Both the position numbers and the translations under genes were made by a program. Under the pieces are notes generated by a model that was not told the origin of the DNA, ran no database searches, and worked only from the letters and a program-made list of their open reading frames with translations. Below, one piece after another: positions 45,871 through 57,769 of a stretch of DNA of 64,000 nucleotides. The stretch spans positions 496,001 through 560,000 of the forward strand of contig NW_026912161.1 of NCBI RefSeq assembly GCF_963662255.1. Reading direction: 5' to 3'. This DNA comes from Cinclus cinclus. Taxonomy: Eukaryota > Chordata > Aves > Passeriformes > Cinclidae. Numbering within the stretch: position 1 is the first letter of the stretch; each line of letters begins with the position of its first letter.

Positions 45871-46075
45871 AATCCCCATCCCATATTCTCTCTCTGCTTG
45901 CTGCTCCCACATTCCCTGACCTGCTCCCATATTCCCATCCCCGCTCTCATTCCCGGTTCCTGTCCCGTATTCCCGGTCCCATTCCCCGTCCCATTCCAAG
46001 TCCCCATTCCCAGTCACACTTCCCGTTCCCGAACCCGGTTCCCATTCCCCGTCCCCATTCCCGGTTCCCGTCCCC
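45871..46075. repeat. Pyrimidine-rich minisatellite of block C, second part
   Basis: Continuation with tcccggtcccattcccc units up to the minus-strand exon. Confidence 0.75.
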
Positions 46076-46081
46076 TCTCAC

Positions 46082-46097
46082 CCGACGCCGCCGCCAT
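46082..46097 (-). other. Putative minus-strand first coding exon, block C copy
   Basis: Minus-strand ATG GCG GCG GCG TCG G then a gtgag donor. 16 nt, same phase as in A and B. Encodes Met-Ala-Ala-Ala-Ser before the splice. Confidence 0.5.
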
Positions 46098-46116
46098 CCC
46101 CGGCCCCCCCCACGTC

Positions 46117-46200
46117 GATCCTCACGTGACTGGGGAAACCCCGCGGTCCTCCCTCCGACCAATTACAGCGCGCGATCGCTCTGGATTTGCATAACCATGC
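46117..46200. promoter_or_regulatory. Divergent promoter, block C copy
   Basis: E-box CACGTG at 46123-46128, CCAAT at 46159-46163 and octamer ATTTGCAT at 46185-46192. Confidence 0.65.
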
Positions 46201-46229
46201 CCTTGTATGTGGCCCCGCCCACCGCCGGC

Positions 46230-47387
46230 TGCAGCCAGTGCTCCCAGTAAGAGCGGTCCTGGCAGGGATAGCGCTGCCAATTCCTTTCTGGGGCTCTCAG
46301 TATCGCTTCCAGTGCTCCTAGTATCGCTCCCAGTGCCCCGCGGGCGCAGCTGCTTTGGAATCCCCCAGGGCAGAACGGGAGGGAGAGTAGCAGCCGCAGA
46401 AACACGCAGTTTTCCCCTCAGGCAGCAACTCCCTCGGCTGCGGCAGCATCACCCCCCCTCGGACTCCGCAGGTGAGCTGGGAGGGGAAGCTCGTCCCAAA
46501 TCAGTCGGCGGAAGGGTCTCCGGGAGGGGTTTTTTGCAGGGCAGGGATCTTGCTGGACCCGGAGCCGGGGGACCCCCGGCAGCCTGGAGGGGTGCGGGAG
46601 GTTGGTGCTGAGCGGGCTCTGGGCTCCCCGAGGCTGCAAGGGGCCCTGGCTTCTCCAGCTGCCCTCGGGCAGAGGGACCATCAAACCCAGCGTGCTCAGA
46701 CCTTGTTTTCCCACAAACCAGGATTTCCCATTCCCCAACCTTGGCCCGATGGAGCAGGGGAAGGAGACCAGGAAGGACAAATCCCCGCAGCAGAACCTCG
46801 TGGAAGAGGCCGTTTTGAGCAGCTCCACGGTGCAGCAATCCAACGGGGAGGAAAAGCCCTGGAGATCCCGCATGAGGAGGGGCTGCAAGTGCAGATCACG
46901 GGGATCCCAGGAGGAAAGACGCGGCCAGAGCTTGGAGCTGGTGGTCCATGAGCAGCTTCATGATGGGAAGAAGCCCCACAAGTGCTCAAAAGTTGGGAAG
47001 AGCTTCAGTCAGAAATCCAACCTCATCTGCCACTGGAGAATCCACACGGGGGAGCGGCCCTATGAACGTGGGGAATGCGGAAAGAACTTCAGGATAAGTT
47101 CAGAATTGACTGTCCACCAAAGGAGCCACACAGGGGAGAGGCCCTTTGAGTGTGATAAGTGCTGGAAGAGATTTCAGAGCAGTTCTGATCTGCTCAAGCA
47201 CTATCGCATTCACATGGATGAGAGGCCCTTCTGCTGCCCTGACTGTGGGAGGGGCGTCAAGCAAAACTGCACCCTCGTCAGGCACCGGCGCATCCACACC
47301 GGGGAGACGCCCTACGGGTGTGGGGAGTGTGGGAGGAGATTCTCACAGCACTCTAACTTGATCATACACCAACAGAGTTTCCACTAA
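46230..47387 (+). CDS. Short C2H2 zinc-finger gene, block C, partly decayed
   Basis: The 5' exon ends near 46,472 (ccgcag|gtgagc). A second exon follows an accag acceptor near 46,727. The first Met in that exon is at 46,749 ([11 protein letters not shown]). Compared with A and B, the 186-bp intron and adjoining codons are missing, so the linker is fused directly. The frame is open to a stop at 47,385-47,387, giving about 212 residues. Of five finger units, unit 1 has lost its second Cys (CSKVG) and unit 2 its first (YERGEC); units 3 to 5 keep the ligands, the last with a four-residue His spacing. It may still be translated but would have only three working fingers. It could equally be a pseudogene. 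Confidence 0.6.
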
Positions 47388-47639
47388 GAGAAGCTCTGTG
47401 AGTGCCCCGAGTGTGGGAAAAGCTTCATGTGCTGCTCCAGCTCCATCCCCCATGGCAGGATCTGTGCTGGATGATCCCCAGTGACCCCCAGTGGGCAGAG
47501 CTCCGGTGATCTGTGTTACCACTCATCTATGTTGAGAAGGCACCTGGCTGGGGGCTCCACATCCTCCTGGCTCCTCGTGGCCTAGATTTTCTTTCATTTC
47601 TCTTTATCGTTAAAAACACCCAAAATCGGGGTAAAGTCA

Positions 47640-47880
47640 TTGTACTAAGGCATGAATCAGGACACGTGGTGGACAATGACATGGGTGGGGAAATGGGAGA
47701 CGTGGACATGGATGGGTACATGGCCATGGATGGAGACGTGGCAGGACAAAGACATGGGTGGGGATGTGTGAGGACATGTAAGGACACAGCCCTGGGTAAG
47801 GGGACATGGACATGAGGGTACATGGACATGAGTAGGAACATGGGGAATATGGATATGGGGGGACGTGGATGGGGACATGA
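47640..47880. repeat. Minisatellite of block C
   Basis: Units such as acatgggtgggga and gacatggatgggg, the counterpart of the block A and B arrays next to the P450 remnant. Confidence 0.8.
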
Positions 47881-47885
47881 ACTGG

Positions 47886-47973
47886 GATGGCATCAATGCC
47901 ACCACTTGTGCCACCACAGTGCCACCAGCACCTTCATCTTGGCCATGGCAAAGTGCTGCTCAATGCAGTTCCT
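47886..47973 (-). pseudogene. Cytochrome P450 family 4 heme-motif exon remnant, block C
   Basis: Minus strand reads RNCIEQHFAMAKMKVLVAL, with the conserved Gly after CI replaced by Glu, then a small duplicated ccaccac insert. Directly left of the heme Cys the sequence jumps to the counterpart of 24,640 in block A, so block C has lost the segment that carries the leader exons in A and B. Confidence 0.75.
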
Positions 47974-49090
47974 GGTGGGAGGGAGTTTGGGGTCATCTTG
48001 GGACTGACCGTGGGTCTTGTCCACTCTGCAGTGAGGAGTATCCCTGGCCAGGGAGTCTGGGATGGATGGGGGCAGGAGAGGTTAGACACTGGTCCTGATG
48101 GACACCAGAGCCATGGATACCAGCTGGACACTGGTTCAGATGGACACCAGAGCCATGGATCCCACTCTGGATGGACAATGCTCTGGGTAGATCCCAGCTG
48201 GACATTGGTCTGGACAACCCTTGGTCCTGCAGACCCCCAGCCTGGCCAGCCCCCAGCACAGATGATCACCAGCCTGGCAACGCCCTGGCCAGCCTCACTG
48301 GTCCACCAGCCCATTCCAGTTGCCCCAACCCCAAACACCCCAAAATAAACCCAGTATCAGAACATCAGCTCTGGGTAGTCCCTGCAGAGTGAGGAGGAAA
48401 CTGAGGCATGAGCTGGGGGGGGTGAGTATGGTGGTGGGAGGGGACTTCAGGACCTAGGGATCCACCCTGGAGATTCCAAAACAAGCACCCAACCCCCAGA
48501 TTGTCACCGCAGGATCTCAGGCCCCTCAGCTGTCACACCAGGGGGACTCCAGGAGCCACCGTGACTCTGCAGTCCCCTCGAAGGGTGACCCGTGGTGTTC
48601 TTCTGGTGTCACCAGTGAGTCCACCGCAGGAGAAGGAGGAGGAGGTGAGGATGTGACTGAAACTCCTGCCCGTTTACATGGGGAGGTCGCGACAGGAACT
48701 GGGGCCAAGCACAGGTGGAGCAGTGGAGGTACCACGGGGGGTCAGGGGGGAGGGGAGGACATGGGGACAGTCCCCAAGGTCCCTTCAGGGAATGCTGTGG
48801 CAGGGGCAGTGTTTGGGGGGGGGGGGGGGGTGATGTGGGGTGGTGCAGCATCCTCAGGATGATGCAGGGAAAAGGAAATGGTCGGGAGTGACCCCAAAAA
48901 TGTTGCCACCACCCCCACCTCGGGGATTGCACAGAGAGGGGGTCCTGCGGTGTGACCAAGCACCCCCTGACTGAGGGGCACCCCAGGGTGATAAAGAGGT
49001 GGTCAGGGGTATCCCCAAGGTGTAGGGGGGAAGGGAAGTGTGGTTGGGGCGCAACAGAAATGCCTCCAGTCCCTCCTGCACTTGGGGCAC
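47974..49090 (+). other. Block C copy of the exon-like segments
   Basis: Collinear with 24,640-25,750. It includes two direct copies of a unit of about 37 bp (gatggacaccagagccatggat) at 48,095-48,170 and a G run at about 48,816-48,830. Reading frames are not conserved with block A. Right of 49,090 the collinearity ends, where block A continues into the mucolipin remnant. Confidence 0.45.
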
Positions 49091-49264
49091 AGGGGTAGCG
49101 GGACACCTGTCACCCTGTCCCCAGCAGGGGTGGAGGCTGCGGGAGGCTGGCATGGGTGGGCAGGAGAACCCAAAAATTTGGAACCCCTGGGTGGTCAGGA
49201 AATTTGGGACCCTTCAAGGTGGGGATTCCAGGCTGGGGATGCTTCCCACCACCACCCTCAAATC

Positions 49265-49680
49265 CAGCTCCTGGACCCACCCAAATTATTCTCCCTACCC
49301 CATCACTCCCAAATCTGTCCCCAAAATGCCTCCCCTGTCCCACCAACACCAAATCCAAGCCCAAAATTCCTCTCCCCATCCCACCAGCCCCAAATCCAAC
49401 CCCTGGTCCCCCCAAAATGACTTCCCGCATGATGCCGCCAGCAAATGCAGCTCCTGGACCCACCCAAATTATTCTCCCTACCCCATCACTCCCAAATTCA
49501 GTCCCCAAAATGCCTCCCCTGTCCCACCAACCCCAAATCCAAGCCCAAAATTCCTCTCCCCATCCCACCAGCCCCAAATCCAACCCCTGGTCCCCCCAAA
49601 ATGACTTCCCGCATGATGCCGCCAGCAAATGCAGCCCCTGAACCCCCCAAAATTGACTCCCCGCCACCACACATGGAGGT
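49265..49680. repeat. Tandem repeat of about 183 bp, just over two copies
   Basis: The sequence starting cagctcctggacccaccc at 49,265 recurs at 49,448 and, in part, at 49,632. The copies are almost identical, so the duplication is recent. Confidence 0.92.
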
Positions 49681-49719
49681 GTGAGCCCCCCCGGACACCC
49701 CTGAGCCCCCCCCGCACTA

Positions 49720-50079
49720 CTGAAGACCTACAAGTGGCACACTGTGGCCGCCACCACCCCAGGAGGGGACCCCAAAAGGGGCGGGGGGTCCCTGGAGAGC
49801 CAGCGCTGGGAGCGGCTGCAGGGCTGGAAACGCTCCTACAGCCACCCCGACAGCGACAGGGCTGGTGACAGGGGTGTCCCCAAGGGCAGCGTGCACTGGG
49901 CGCTGATCCAGAGGGTGTTTTCTGTCCCCTCCAAGGTGCCCAAGGAGCCGTGGGGTCTTGAGGGGACACAAGGGACAAGGCCATCCCTGCAGCTGTACCT
50001 GCGCCCTGTGGGCAGGAGGAGGGGACACGGCGACAGCAGTGCCAGGGCAGAGCTGGGGACACAGGATGGGACAGTGTAA
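49720..50079 (+). other. Unrecognised open frame
   Basis: A frame open from about 49,720 to a stop at 50,079 with a compositionally ordinary, protein-like stretch (KTYKWHTVAATTPGGDPKRG, then SLESQRWERLQGWKRSY). It lacks an ATG at its start, so it may be an exon whose acceptor lies near 49,720 and whose donor (gacaggg|ctggtgac region) is uncertain. I find no known domain. It could be the C-terminal part of the gene whose pieces lie in blocks A and C. Confidence 0.35.
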
Positions 50080-50089
50080 CTTTTTGTTG

Positions 50090-50594
50090 TGTCCCCTGCC
50101 GTGTTGTTGGGCAGGGGAAAGTGACAAGGTTTGTGAGCGCTGGCCTTTCAGGCACTTAGCTTCATGGTTTCTCACAGAAACCTGTAGTTTCCAGCCGGCA
50201 TAAAAAGACCGGGAGAGCAGCTCAGACTTTTTTCCACAGGCTTTATTATTGTCCGTGAAGGGGTCAGGCTACAAATCCAAAGATAGGGGATCACACATGT
50301 ACTTTTATAGGTTTTGGGGGGATCACAAGTAAACCAATGGAAAACAGGGTAAACACATTTTGGCTAACTACATTATCTTTCTTTGTTTGGGACAACCAAT
50401 TATAAAGAACCAAACCCAACCAGTAATATTCTAAAAAGATAGGAAGAGCTTGCATTTTTATAACATGAGTCATTCGAAGCAAGTAGTTTTTCTTACCTCA
50501 AAGGAGGTTCCAGGGGACTGTTGAAGGGCTGTTTGCAGAGAGATTCATCTCCTCTACAGGGCAGGTGAGTTATTCTGGAGTGGAAGTTGAGTGC
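50090..50594. other. Non-coding stretch
   Basis: It carries cataaaaagacc at about 50,200 and tttattattg at about 50,243, which might be parts of an old LTR, but no ends can be set. No gene seen. Confidence 0.4.
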
Positions 50595-51880
50595 TGGATG
50601 CTGAAGTAATTTCAGAGAATGTGCTGAGTTGGAAGGGACCCATCAGGATCATTCAGTCCAACTCCTGTCCCTGCACAGGACACCGCAACAATTCCACTAT
50701 GGTCCTGAGAGCACTGTCCAAATGCTTCTTGTCCCAAGACAGAATTGGGGCTGGGACCACTTCTCTGGGGACCCTGTTCCAGTGCTCAAGCCCCTCTAGG
50801 TGAAAAAGATTTTCCTAATATTCAACCTAAGCCTCCTCTGACTCAGCTCCAGCCATTTCCTCGAGTCCTGTCCCTGCTCATGGGAGTGAAGAGATTGCTA
50901 TTATCCTCTGGACACTCTGCAATGGCTTTATGTCTTCTCTATGTTGTGCTGTCCCTCAAGGTGAGGCCACCCCAGTGCAGAGCAGAGCATGACAATCCCC
51001 TCCCTGGCCCGGCTGCTGATGCTGGGCCTGCTGCCCCAGGACATGGTGGCACTTTGGACTGCCAGGGCACTGCTGACTCATGTTCCACTTGCCCTTGGCC
51101 AGGACCCCTGGGTCCCTCCCCACAGCTGCTCTCCAGCCTCTCCTTCCTGGTCCATACACCAAGGCAGGGGTGCCCCATCCCAGGGGCAGAATCTGACACT
51201 GCCCTTGTTAAACTCCACAGTTGGTGATTGCCCATCTCTAGCTGTGAGGTCTCTCTGCAGAGCCTCTCTGACCTCCAGGCAGGTGACGGCTCCTCCCAGT
51301 TTAGTGTCATCAGTAAATTCACTGATTATCCCTTCAAGCCCTGTGTTCAGGTCCTTAAGGAAGATGTTGAAGAGCCGGGGCTGGCAGTGGAGCCCTGCAG
51401 AACCCACTGGTGACCACTGTCAGTGTGGTGTCACCGCAGTCACTGCCACCCTTGGTGCCTGACCCCTGAGCCAGTTGCTTGCCCATCCCACAATGTGTTT
51501 ATTCAGCTGTGTGCTGGACACTTTGTCCAGAAGCATTCTGGGAGACACAGTACCAAAAGCTTTGCTGAAATCCAGAAAGATTCCATGTGCTGGCTTTCCT
51601 GCATCAACTGATGTGTTTTACCCTGTTGTAGAAGGAAATCAGACTTCACCAGCAGGACCTTCCCCTCATGAAGCCATGCTGACTCTGACTGATGCCTGTA
51701 TTGTCCTCCAGGTGTTTTTCAATACTTCCCAGAATAAACTTTTCCATTATTTTATTTGGTATTGAAATGAGACTGACTGGCCTGGAGTGTCTGGGGTCCC
51801 CCTTCTTGTCCTCCTTGACATTTGTACATTTGCCAGATTCCAGCCAGCTGGGACCTCTCAAATCCCAGATGTGAGCTCTG
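50595..51880 (-). mobile_element. CR1 LINE fragment, antisense
   Basis: The left end has the typical antisense CR1 tail sequence (gagttggaagggaccca-caggatcattcagtccaac). The minus strand encodes reverse transcriptase pieces: NIFLKDLNTGLEG, FTDDTKLGGAV, and further upstream RPVSLISIPNKIMEKFI and SQHGFMRGRSC. Frames are broken. A 5'-truncated, inactive copy, as is usual for this bird LINE. Confidence 0.9.
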
Positions 51881-52559
51881 TGTATACTTTGATTACTCCA
51901 GGGGAAGCAGCCTGCTCACACCCGCATGTCTGAGCTTCTATTCTCCTCAGGCAAACCCACTCTGAGGGCAGCAATGGTTAAAAGAATAATTAAAAATACT
52001 TCCCATATACAGGCACAAAGTCATTGCAGATAAAACAATCTTTACAAAAGCTCTTTAAGGTGAGACTCACAGGGCGAAAGTGGACTGCCGTGAAAGTCAG
52101 GTTGGAAAAAAAAAGTCTTAGTCATGTCTGTATTTAGTATAAAATCCCAGTTTCAGGAGAAGTTGAGGAATGTGTTATTCCAGAAGGAATTGTCTTAAGT
52201 AGATATATTGTACTTGTTCTTTGCAAAGCAAAGGAGTCTGTCCCATTCTGCTGTTTAAATTAAACTGTCTGATTACATTTCAGGGATTTTGGTGGCTTGG
52301 AAACAGTTTGGTGCAATTTTGTGAGCATTCTCTTTCTGTGCATTTCAGCCCTATGTTTGAGGAGCAGTCTCCTGTGTTTTCCTGTAGAAAGCAGGCGTTA
52401 TTTGGCTGGATGTGTGGGGCATAACTCCAGCAAACTCACACAGTGATAATAGAAAATGCTTCTGTTTTTATACTCTATTTTATATACATATTCACTGATT
52501 TTCCTGGAATAAAGATACATATTATAATACTTTCTCCCAAAATCATTAACATATTTAAT
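51881..52559. other. Non-coding stretch
   Basis: AT-rich unique sequence between the CR1 and the retroviral fragments. No gene recognised. Confidence 0.5.
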
Positions 52560-53232
52560 GTCCATCATGTAGATGCCCATGTCCCTAAGAGTTGGGCTAA
52601 TGTGGAGCACTGACACAACGAGCAGGCAGATCAGGCTGCAAGGATAGAGGTGTCACAGATAGACTTAGACTGGCAACACAAGGGAGAATTGTTCCTGGCT
52701 CGATGGGCCCATGATGCCTCAGGTCATCAGGGCAGAGATGCCACCTATAAGTGGGTATGAGATAGAGGGGTGGATCTCACCATGGACAGTATTTCCCAGG
52801 TTATCCATGACTGTGAGACGTGTGCTGCCATCAAGCAAGCCAAGCGAGTGAAGCCCCTCTGGTATGGGGGGCGGTGGTCCAAATATAAGTATGGGGAGGC
52901 CTGGCAGATTGACTACATCACACTGCCTCAGACATGCCAAGGCAAGCGCTATGTGCTGACCATGGTGGAAGCCACCACTGGATGGTTGGAGACCTACCCT
53001 GTGCCTCATGCCACTGCCCGCAACAGCATCCTGGGCCTGGAAAAACAAGTCCTTTGGAGACATGGTACCCCTGAGAGAATTGAGTCAGACAATGGGACTC
53101 ATTTCAAGAACAGCCTCATAAGCACCTGGGCCAGAGAACACGGCATCGAGTGGGTGTACCACATTCCTTATCACGCACCAGCGGCTGGGAAAGTGGAACG
53201 GTGCAATGGGCTGCTTAAAACCACCTTGAAGG
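52560..53232 (+). pseudogene. ERVL-like pol fragment (end of RNase H to integrase core)
   Basis: It corresponds to the reverse complement of about 32,950-33,622 in the provirus and is very similar. It starts abruptly in RNase H (VDAHVPKS region) and ends within the integrase core after KTTLK, cut by the LTR at 53,233. It carries the same in-frame TGA before the integrase as the provirus, but keeps the zinc-binding CETC that the provirus has lost. DDE residues are present. No LTR of its own. Confidence 0.9.
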
Positions 53233-53694
53233 TGATAGCATAGGGTTAAAATGTTTCTAAAATCATGGGAATTGTATAAATTTAGTGGATGGTAAGGTAG
53301 GCCTGGGGAACTAGGCCCTGGGAATGGGAACTAGGCCCTGGGAACAAATTAGATCAGGTGAAACTGCACCTGTGTAATCACCGTATGATAAATGATACGA
53401 TTGTTTGGTAGTTGAATATAGTTATTGTTTAATTGTAATAAGAATCATGAGAAAAGGTGTTTGGAGGACCTGATGAAAATTAGAGTAATTCATGCTTGGA
53501 TAAGATCAATGTATACAATAGAACAATATGAGTTTAATAATTAATATATAGTTACATAATTAAAAGGGTATAAAATCATGTTCATCTCAAATCCATGTTG
53601 GGGTCAGATTTGGGTTTGTAGCCCAGTTCCCAGAGCTCTTCAATAAAAGCACCTGCATATAATCATCCTGTGATTATATGTTTCCACGCTAACA
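53233..53694 (+). repeat. 5' LTR of the class I provirus
   Basis: 462 bp, tgatagcat to cgctaaca, with TATA box TATAAAA (53569-53575) and AATAAA (53642-53647). It contains a small internal duplication of ggaactaggccctggg. Matches the 3' LTR with scattered substitutions. Confidence 0.93.
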
Positions 53695-53697
53695 TTT

Positions 53698-53715
53698 TGG
53701 TGACCCAGATGGGAC
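53698..53715 (+). promoter_or_regulatory. Primer-binding site of the class I provirus
   Basis: tggtgacccagatgggac lies three bases after the LTR. The first nine bases equal the tRNA-Trp type, but the rest does not match, so I leave the primer tRNA open. Confidence 0.65.
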
Positions 53716-53992
53716 CTTGTGAGTGCTGCTGATGACCCCATGACCTGATCACGCTCCAGCCGGCACCAAGGGATTCTCGGGGAGCCCATCGGCACCAGGA
53801 CCCCCCACCGCTGACAACGTCCCCTGGAGAAAGGTAAGGTTCTTTTAATCTGGTCTGGTTGTCTGCCAGTTAGACACAGCGAAAGCTGTGTGTTGTTGGG
53901 CTAAGGAATTCCTGGTATTGCCTAGGCACCGTCTGTCAGTCAATCGCAAAAGCATTGCAGGTTCAGCATCAGGGGTCTATTATAGCTGTAAC

Positions 53993-55620
53993 ATGGAGAA
54001 GTTCAAATGGATTTTGGGCGGCAATGCCCCCATACTACACACTTATCCTTTGGGGTGCTTAATAGCACATTGGAAGGAAGGTAATTTTGGGCACGAGTTA
54101 CGTAAGGTTAAGTTGATTGATTATTGCAACACTTGGTGGCCAAAATATGTCTTGCATATAAAATAAAAAATTAAAAAAGGTTAAAAAAAGAGAGAAAAAA
54201 AAAGGAAAACGTGGCTGAAAAACGGTTCTTTGCAATATGACATGATTTCACAGTTATTGATGTTTTGTAAACAGGAGAGGAGATTGGATGAAGTTCTGTA
54301 CATTGATTTGTTTTCCTGTTTGCAGGAAAAACCAGAGTGGCTGGCTCAGTGTGGGTTAATGATTGTTAAAATACCTGAAAACAATAATTGCATGGGTTGT
54401 GTCCAAGGGAAGCGTTGTTTAGAACACCTGGCATTGGATGAAAGTTTATATTGGAAAAATGATATAGATGGTGAATTGCTGGTAGCCCTCACGGCATCAA
54501 GGGAATCTGACCCTACCTCACCTGACCCTATTTCACCTGACCCACTTACACCCCCCTGCCAAAAGATACCCTCCTCCCTCACCTACTTGTGCTCAGGGAT
54601 ACCCTCCTCCCTCACCTACTCCTGCTCAGGGATACCCTCCTCCCTCACCTACTCCTGCTCAGGGATACCCTCCTCTCCCTCCAACGCCTCCTTCACCTGC
54701 TCCTATCTTCCTGTACCCTCTTTGCTGTCTTCACCTGCCCCTCCTTCCCCAGAAAGTGACCAAGATGTAACTGTAATACAGAGATATGGGGAGGGTGCAA
54801 AAGGAGTAGATAGTAGTGGGAGCGATGAAGATAAACCACTAACCCCTATTGCTCGTTGGACATGATTAAAATTAGCCCCGGCTTGGTCTAAAACAAGAGA
54901 GGGTTTATTAACATCAGACAAACAAAAGAGAACTGTAGTTGCCCCTTTGAGACAATGAGCGGGAGTGGACAGACCGTTTTTTGTAAATGTACTCTTTTCC
55001 CCAGGAGATTTAGTAATTTGGAAGCAGTCAGCTTGGACTTACAGAGAAAACCCTGATAAAGTGGCCAGAGTAGTGAAAATTATTCTGAAAACTCAAAATC
55101 TGGACTGGGATGACATCCAAGTTATATTAGATACTCTAATGGCCTCTACCAAAAGGAAATAGTAGTTAGTGCAGCCAGGGAAAGGGTGAGAGAAGAAATT
55201 TGCAATGGGACTTTGGATTATAACTTTCCTACTGTGGACCCATTGTGGCATCCTAGTAGCCCACCTGGAGTGGATATGATGGGGCTGAGGAAATATCGAG
55301 GGTGGATGTAGGTGGGGGGGTTCAGGGTGCCATGCCTGGGACTGTGAATTGGTCCAAATTATATGAGATCAGGCAAGAAAGGGGGGAGTCTCCAGCTGCC
55401 TTTCTGGAAGGACTTGGGGAAGCAGCCAGGAAATATACTGACCTCCAGGTAGATGCAGAACAGGTGAAAATTCAGCTTGCTCTTGTCTTTCTTGGCCAAT
55501 CATGGGATGACATTGGGAGGGAGTTGCAGAGATGGGGGGTGGGGGGGGTGAGTTAAGAAGTTTGGACAGGTTGCTTGAGGTAGCTTGGACGTTTATAACA
55601 ATAGAGAAAAAGAGGTTAAC
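53993..55620 (+). pseudogene. gag of the class I provirus, broken
   Basis: Starts at an ATG at 53,993 with a matrix-type stretch (PLGCLIAHWKEGNFG, YCNTWWPKY), stops at about 54,166, and resumes in another frame from 54,230 with LFSCLQEKPEWLAQCG and a cluster of repeats of a 30-bp unit (ctcctccctcacctactcctgctcaggata type, 54,571-54,665) in a Pro/Ser-rich region. The capsid part reads FSPGDLVIWKQSAWTYRENP. The major homology region (GESPAAFLEG, ARKYTDLQ) is at about 55,380-55,450. Frame breaks separate these parts. Gag would form the particle. Confidence 0.85.
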
Positions 55621-55790
55621 AAGCAGCAGGAGCAGAATCTCTTGGCAATAGTACAAGGAAATTCAAGGGGAGGTGCTAGAAGCAGCTGAGGCAGAACTAT
55701 GGGGAGGGGTGGGTTTGGCAAGGGCGGCAGAGGGTCAGTCATGCAAGGGTTGGGCTTGAATCAGTGCCCATTGCAAACAGCATATTGCAA
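55621..55790 (+). other. Junction with missing nucleocapsid and protease
   Basis: After the capsid end only about 170 bases separate gag from the start of reverse transcriptase. No zinc knuckle and no DTG protease motif are seen, so an internal deletion is likely. Confidence 0.6.
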
Positions 55791-57750
55791 AAGCCGTACA
55801 GGTCAAACAGTATCCTATAAAAACAGAAGCACGGCAAGGAATAGCAAAGACTATTGATAAATTCTATAATATCAAACTCTAGAAGAATGTGAATCAGAAT
55901 ATAATACACCAATATTCCCAGTAAAGAAACCCAATGGGGATTATAGGCTAGTACAGGATCTAAGGGCAATAAATAAAATAACTAGACATTTATCCAGTAC
56001 ACATTGTTGACATCTGTAAAAGAGATATATAAATGGTTTACTATAATTGATCTAAAAGATGCTTTCTTCTGCATACCCTTGACAAAGAAAGTAGGAAACT
56101 GTTTGCCTTTGAGTGGGAAAATCCAGGAAATGGAAGAAAAACCCAGCTCACCTGGACATGACTACCCCAAGGATTTAAGAACAGTCCGACCCTATTCAGA
56201 AACCAACTGGCAAAGGAACTAGAGATCTGGACCAAAGAGGGGCAAGTACTGAAAGACCAATACCTTTTGTTGCAGTATGTTGATGATATACTGATAGCAA
56301 TAGAAGAAAAGGCAACCTGCATGAAGGGAACAATTGAGATTTTGAATTCACTGGGAATGGGAGGGTACCAAGTGTCTAGAGAAAAGGCACAAATTGCCCA
56401 ACAGACTGTAATTTACCTGGGATGTGAAATCTCACAAGGACAGAGAAAACTAGGTACTAACCATATCCAAGCTATTTGTGCTATTCCAGAGCCCCAGAAT
56501 CTTCACGAGCTGCGAATCTTCCTTGGAATGGCAGAGTGGTGTAGTCTGTGGATCAAGGACTATGAGCTAATTGCCAAACCCCTGTATGAAGCTCAAAAGA
56601 CACAGCCCTTCACTTGGGGCAAACCACAGAAAGAGGCCTTGGTAAAATTGAAAGAAGCACTGACAATTGCTCCAGCATTAGGGTTACCTGATCTGTTTAA
56701 AGGCTTTCAGCTGTTTGTACATGAAAGGCTTCACCTGGCACTGGGAGTCCTGACTCAATGTTTGGGAAGCTGGAAAAGGCTGGTGGGCTATTTTTCCAAA
56801 CAACTTGACAATGTAAGTGCCGGATGGCCTTCATGTCTGCGGGCAGTTGCAACCACTGTAATGTTGATACAAGAAACCAGGAAACTCACGATGGGAAGAC
56901 ACATAGATGTCTATGTGCCACACACGGTAACCACTGTTTTAGAGCAAAAGGGGGGGGACACTGGCTATCTCCAAGCAGGATGATAAAATTCCAGGTAATC
57001 CTGACCAAGCAGGATGATGTCACATTAAAGACAACTAACTTTTTGAATCTAGCCTGGTTCCTAGGTACCACAACTGAAGAAGGCCCATTAGAGCATGACT
57101 GTGTAGAAGACCTAAAAGATGTCCCATTAGTGCAACCAGAGTGGGAGTTATTCACAGATGGAAGCAGCTTCATGGGGAACTGAATCAGATACGCTGGATA
57201 TGCGGTAACAACAATCAGTACAGTAGTTGAGGCAGAAGCATTACCACCAAACACATCTGCCCAAAGGGCAGAACTGATTGCCTTAACCAGAGCACTAGAA
57301 TTGAGTGAAGGGAAAAAAGAGAACATATGGACTGACTCAAAATATGCTTTTGGAGTAGTACATGTGCATGGAGCACTGTGGAAAGAAAGAGGACTGCTGT
57401 CTTCTCAGGGTATGCACATTAAACATCAAGACACAATCCTGCAACTAATAAAAGTAGTGCAAAAACCTGAGCAAATGGCAATTATACACTGTAAAGCACA
57501 CCAGTCAAGAGGTTCTAAAATTTGTGAGGGAAATCGAAAGGCAGACTGGGCAGCCTGACAGGTTGCTCAAAAGGTGCAAACAGCAATGGCATTGATACCT
57601 TTAAAACTTAATGTATCTCAATTCAATTTGCCTCCAAAACCAAAATATGCAGAAGACAAGAGACTGGGACGTTTGCTGAATGCACAAAAGAATTCAGAAG
57701 GGTGGTATGTAACTACACAAGGGCAAACAGTGGTATTCCCCCCCCCCCCC
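55791..57750 (+). pseudogene. Reverse transcriptase and RNase H of the class I provirus, broken
   Basis: Reverse transcriptase: PVKKPNGDYRLVQDLRAIN near 55,920, then a frame change, IDLKDAFFCIPL near 56,047, another change, and QYVDDILIAIEE near 56,270, the catalytic YVDD box. The connection domain follows to about 56,985. RNase H: ELFTDGSSF near 57,148 then a stop, AELIALTRALE near 57,270, WTDSKYAFG near 57,330, and HQSRG near 57,502. A C run at 57,738-57,758 lies near the end. Confidence 0.88.
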
Positions 57751-57758
57751 CCCCCCCC
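57738..57758. repeat. Poly-C run of 21 inside pol
   Basis: Uninterrupted C run between RNase H and integrase. Probably grew after insertion. Confidence 0.93.
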
Positions 57759-57769
57759 TTAATAATATG

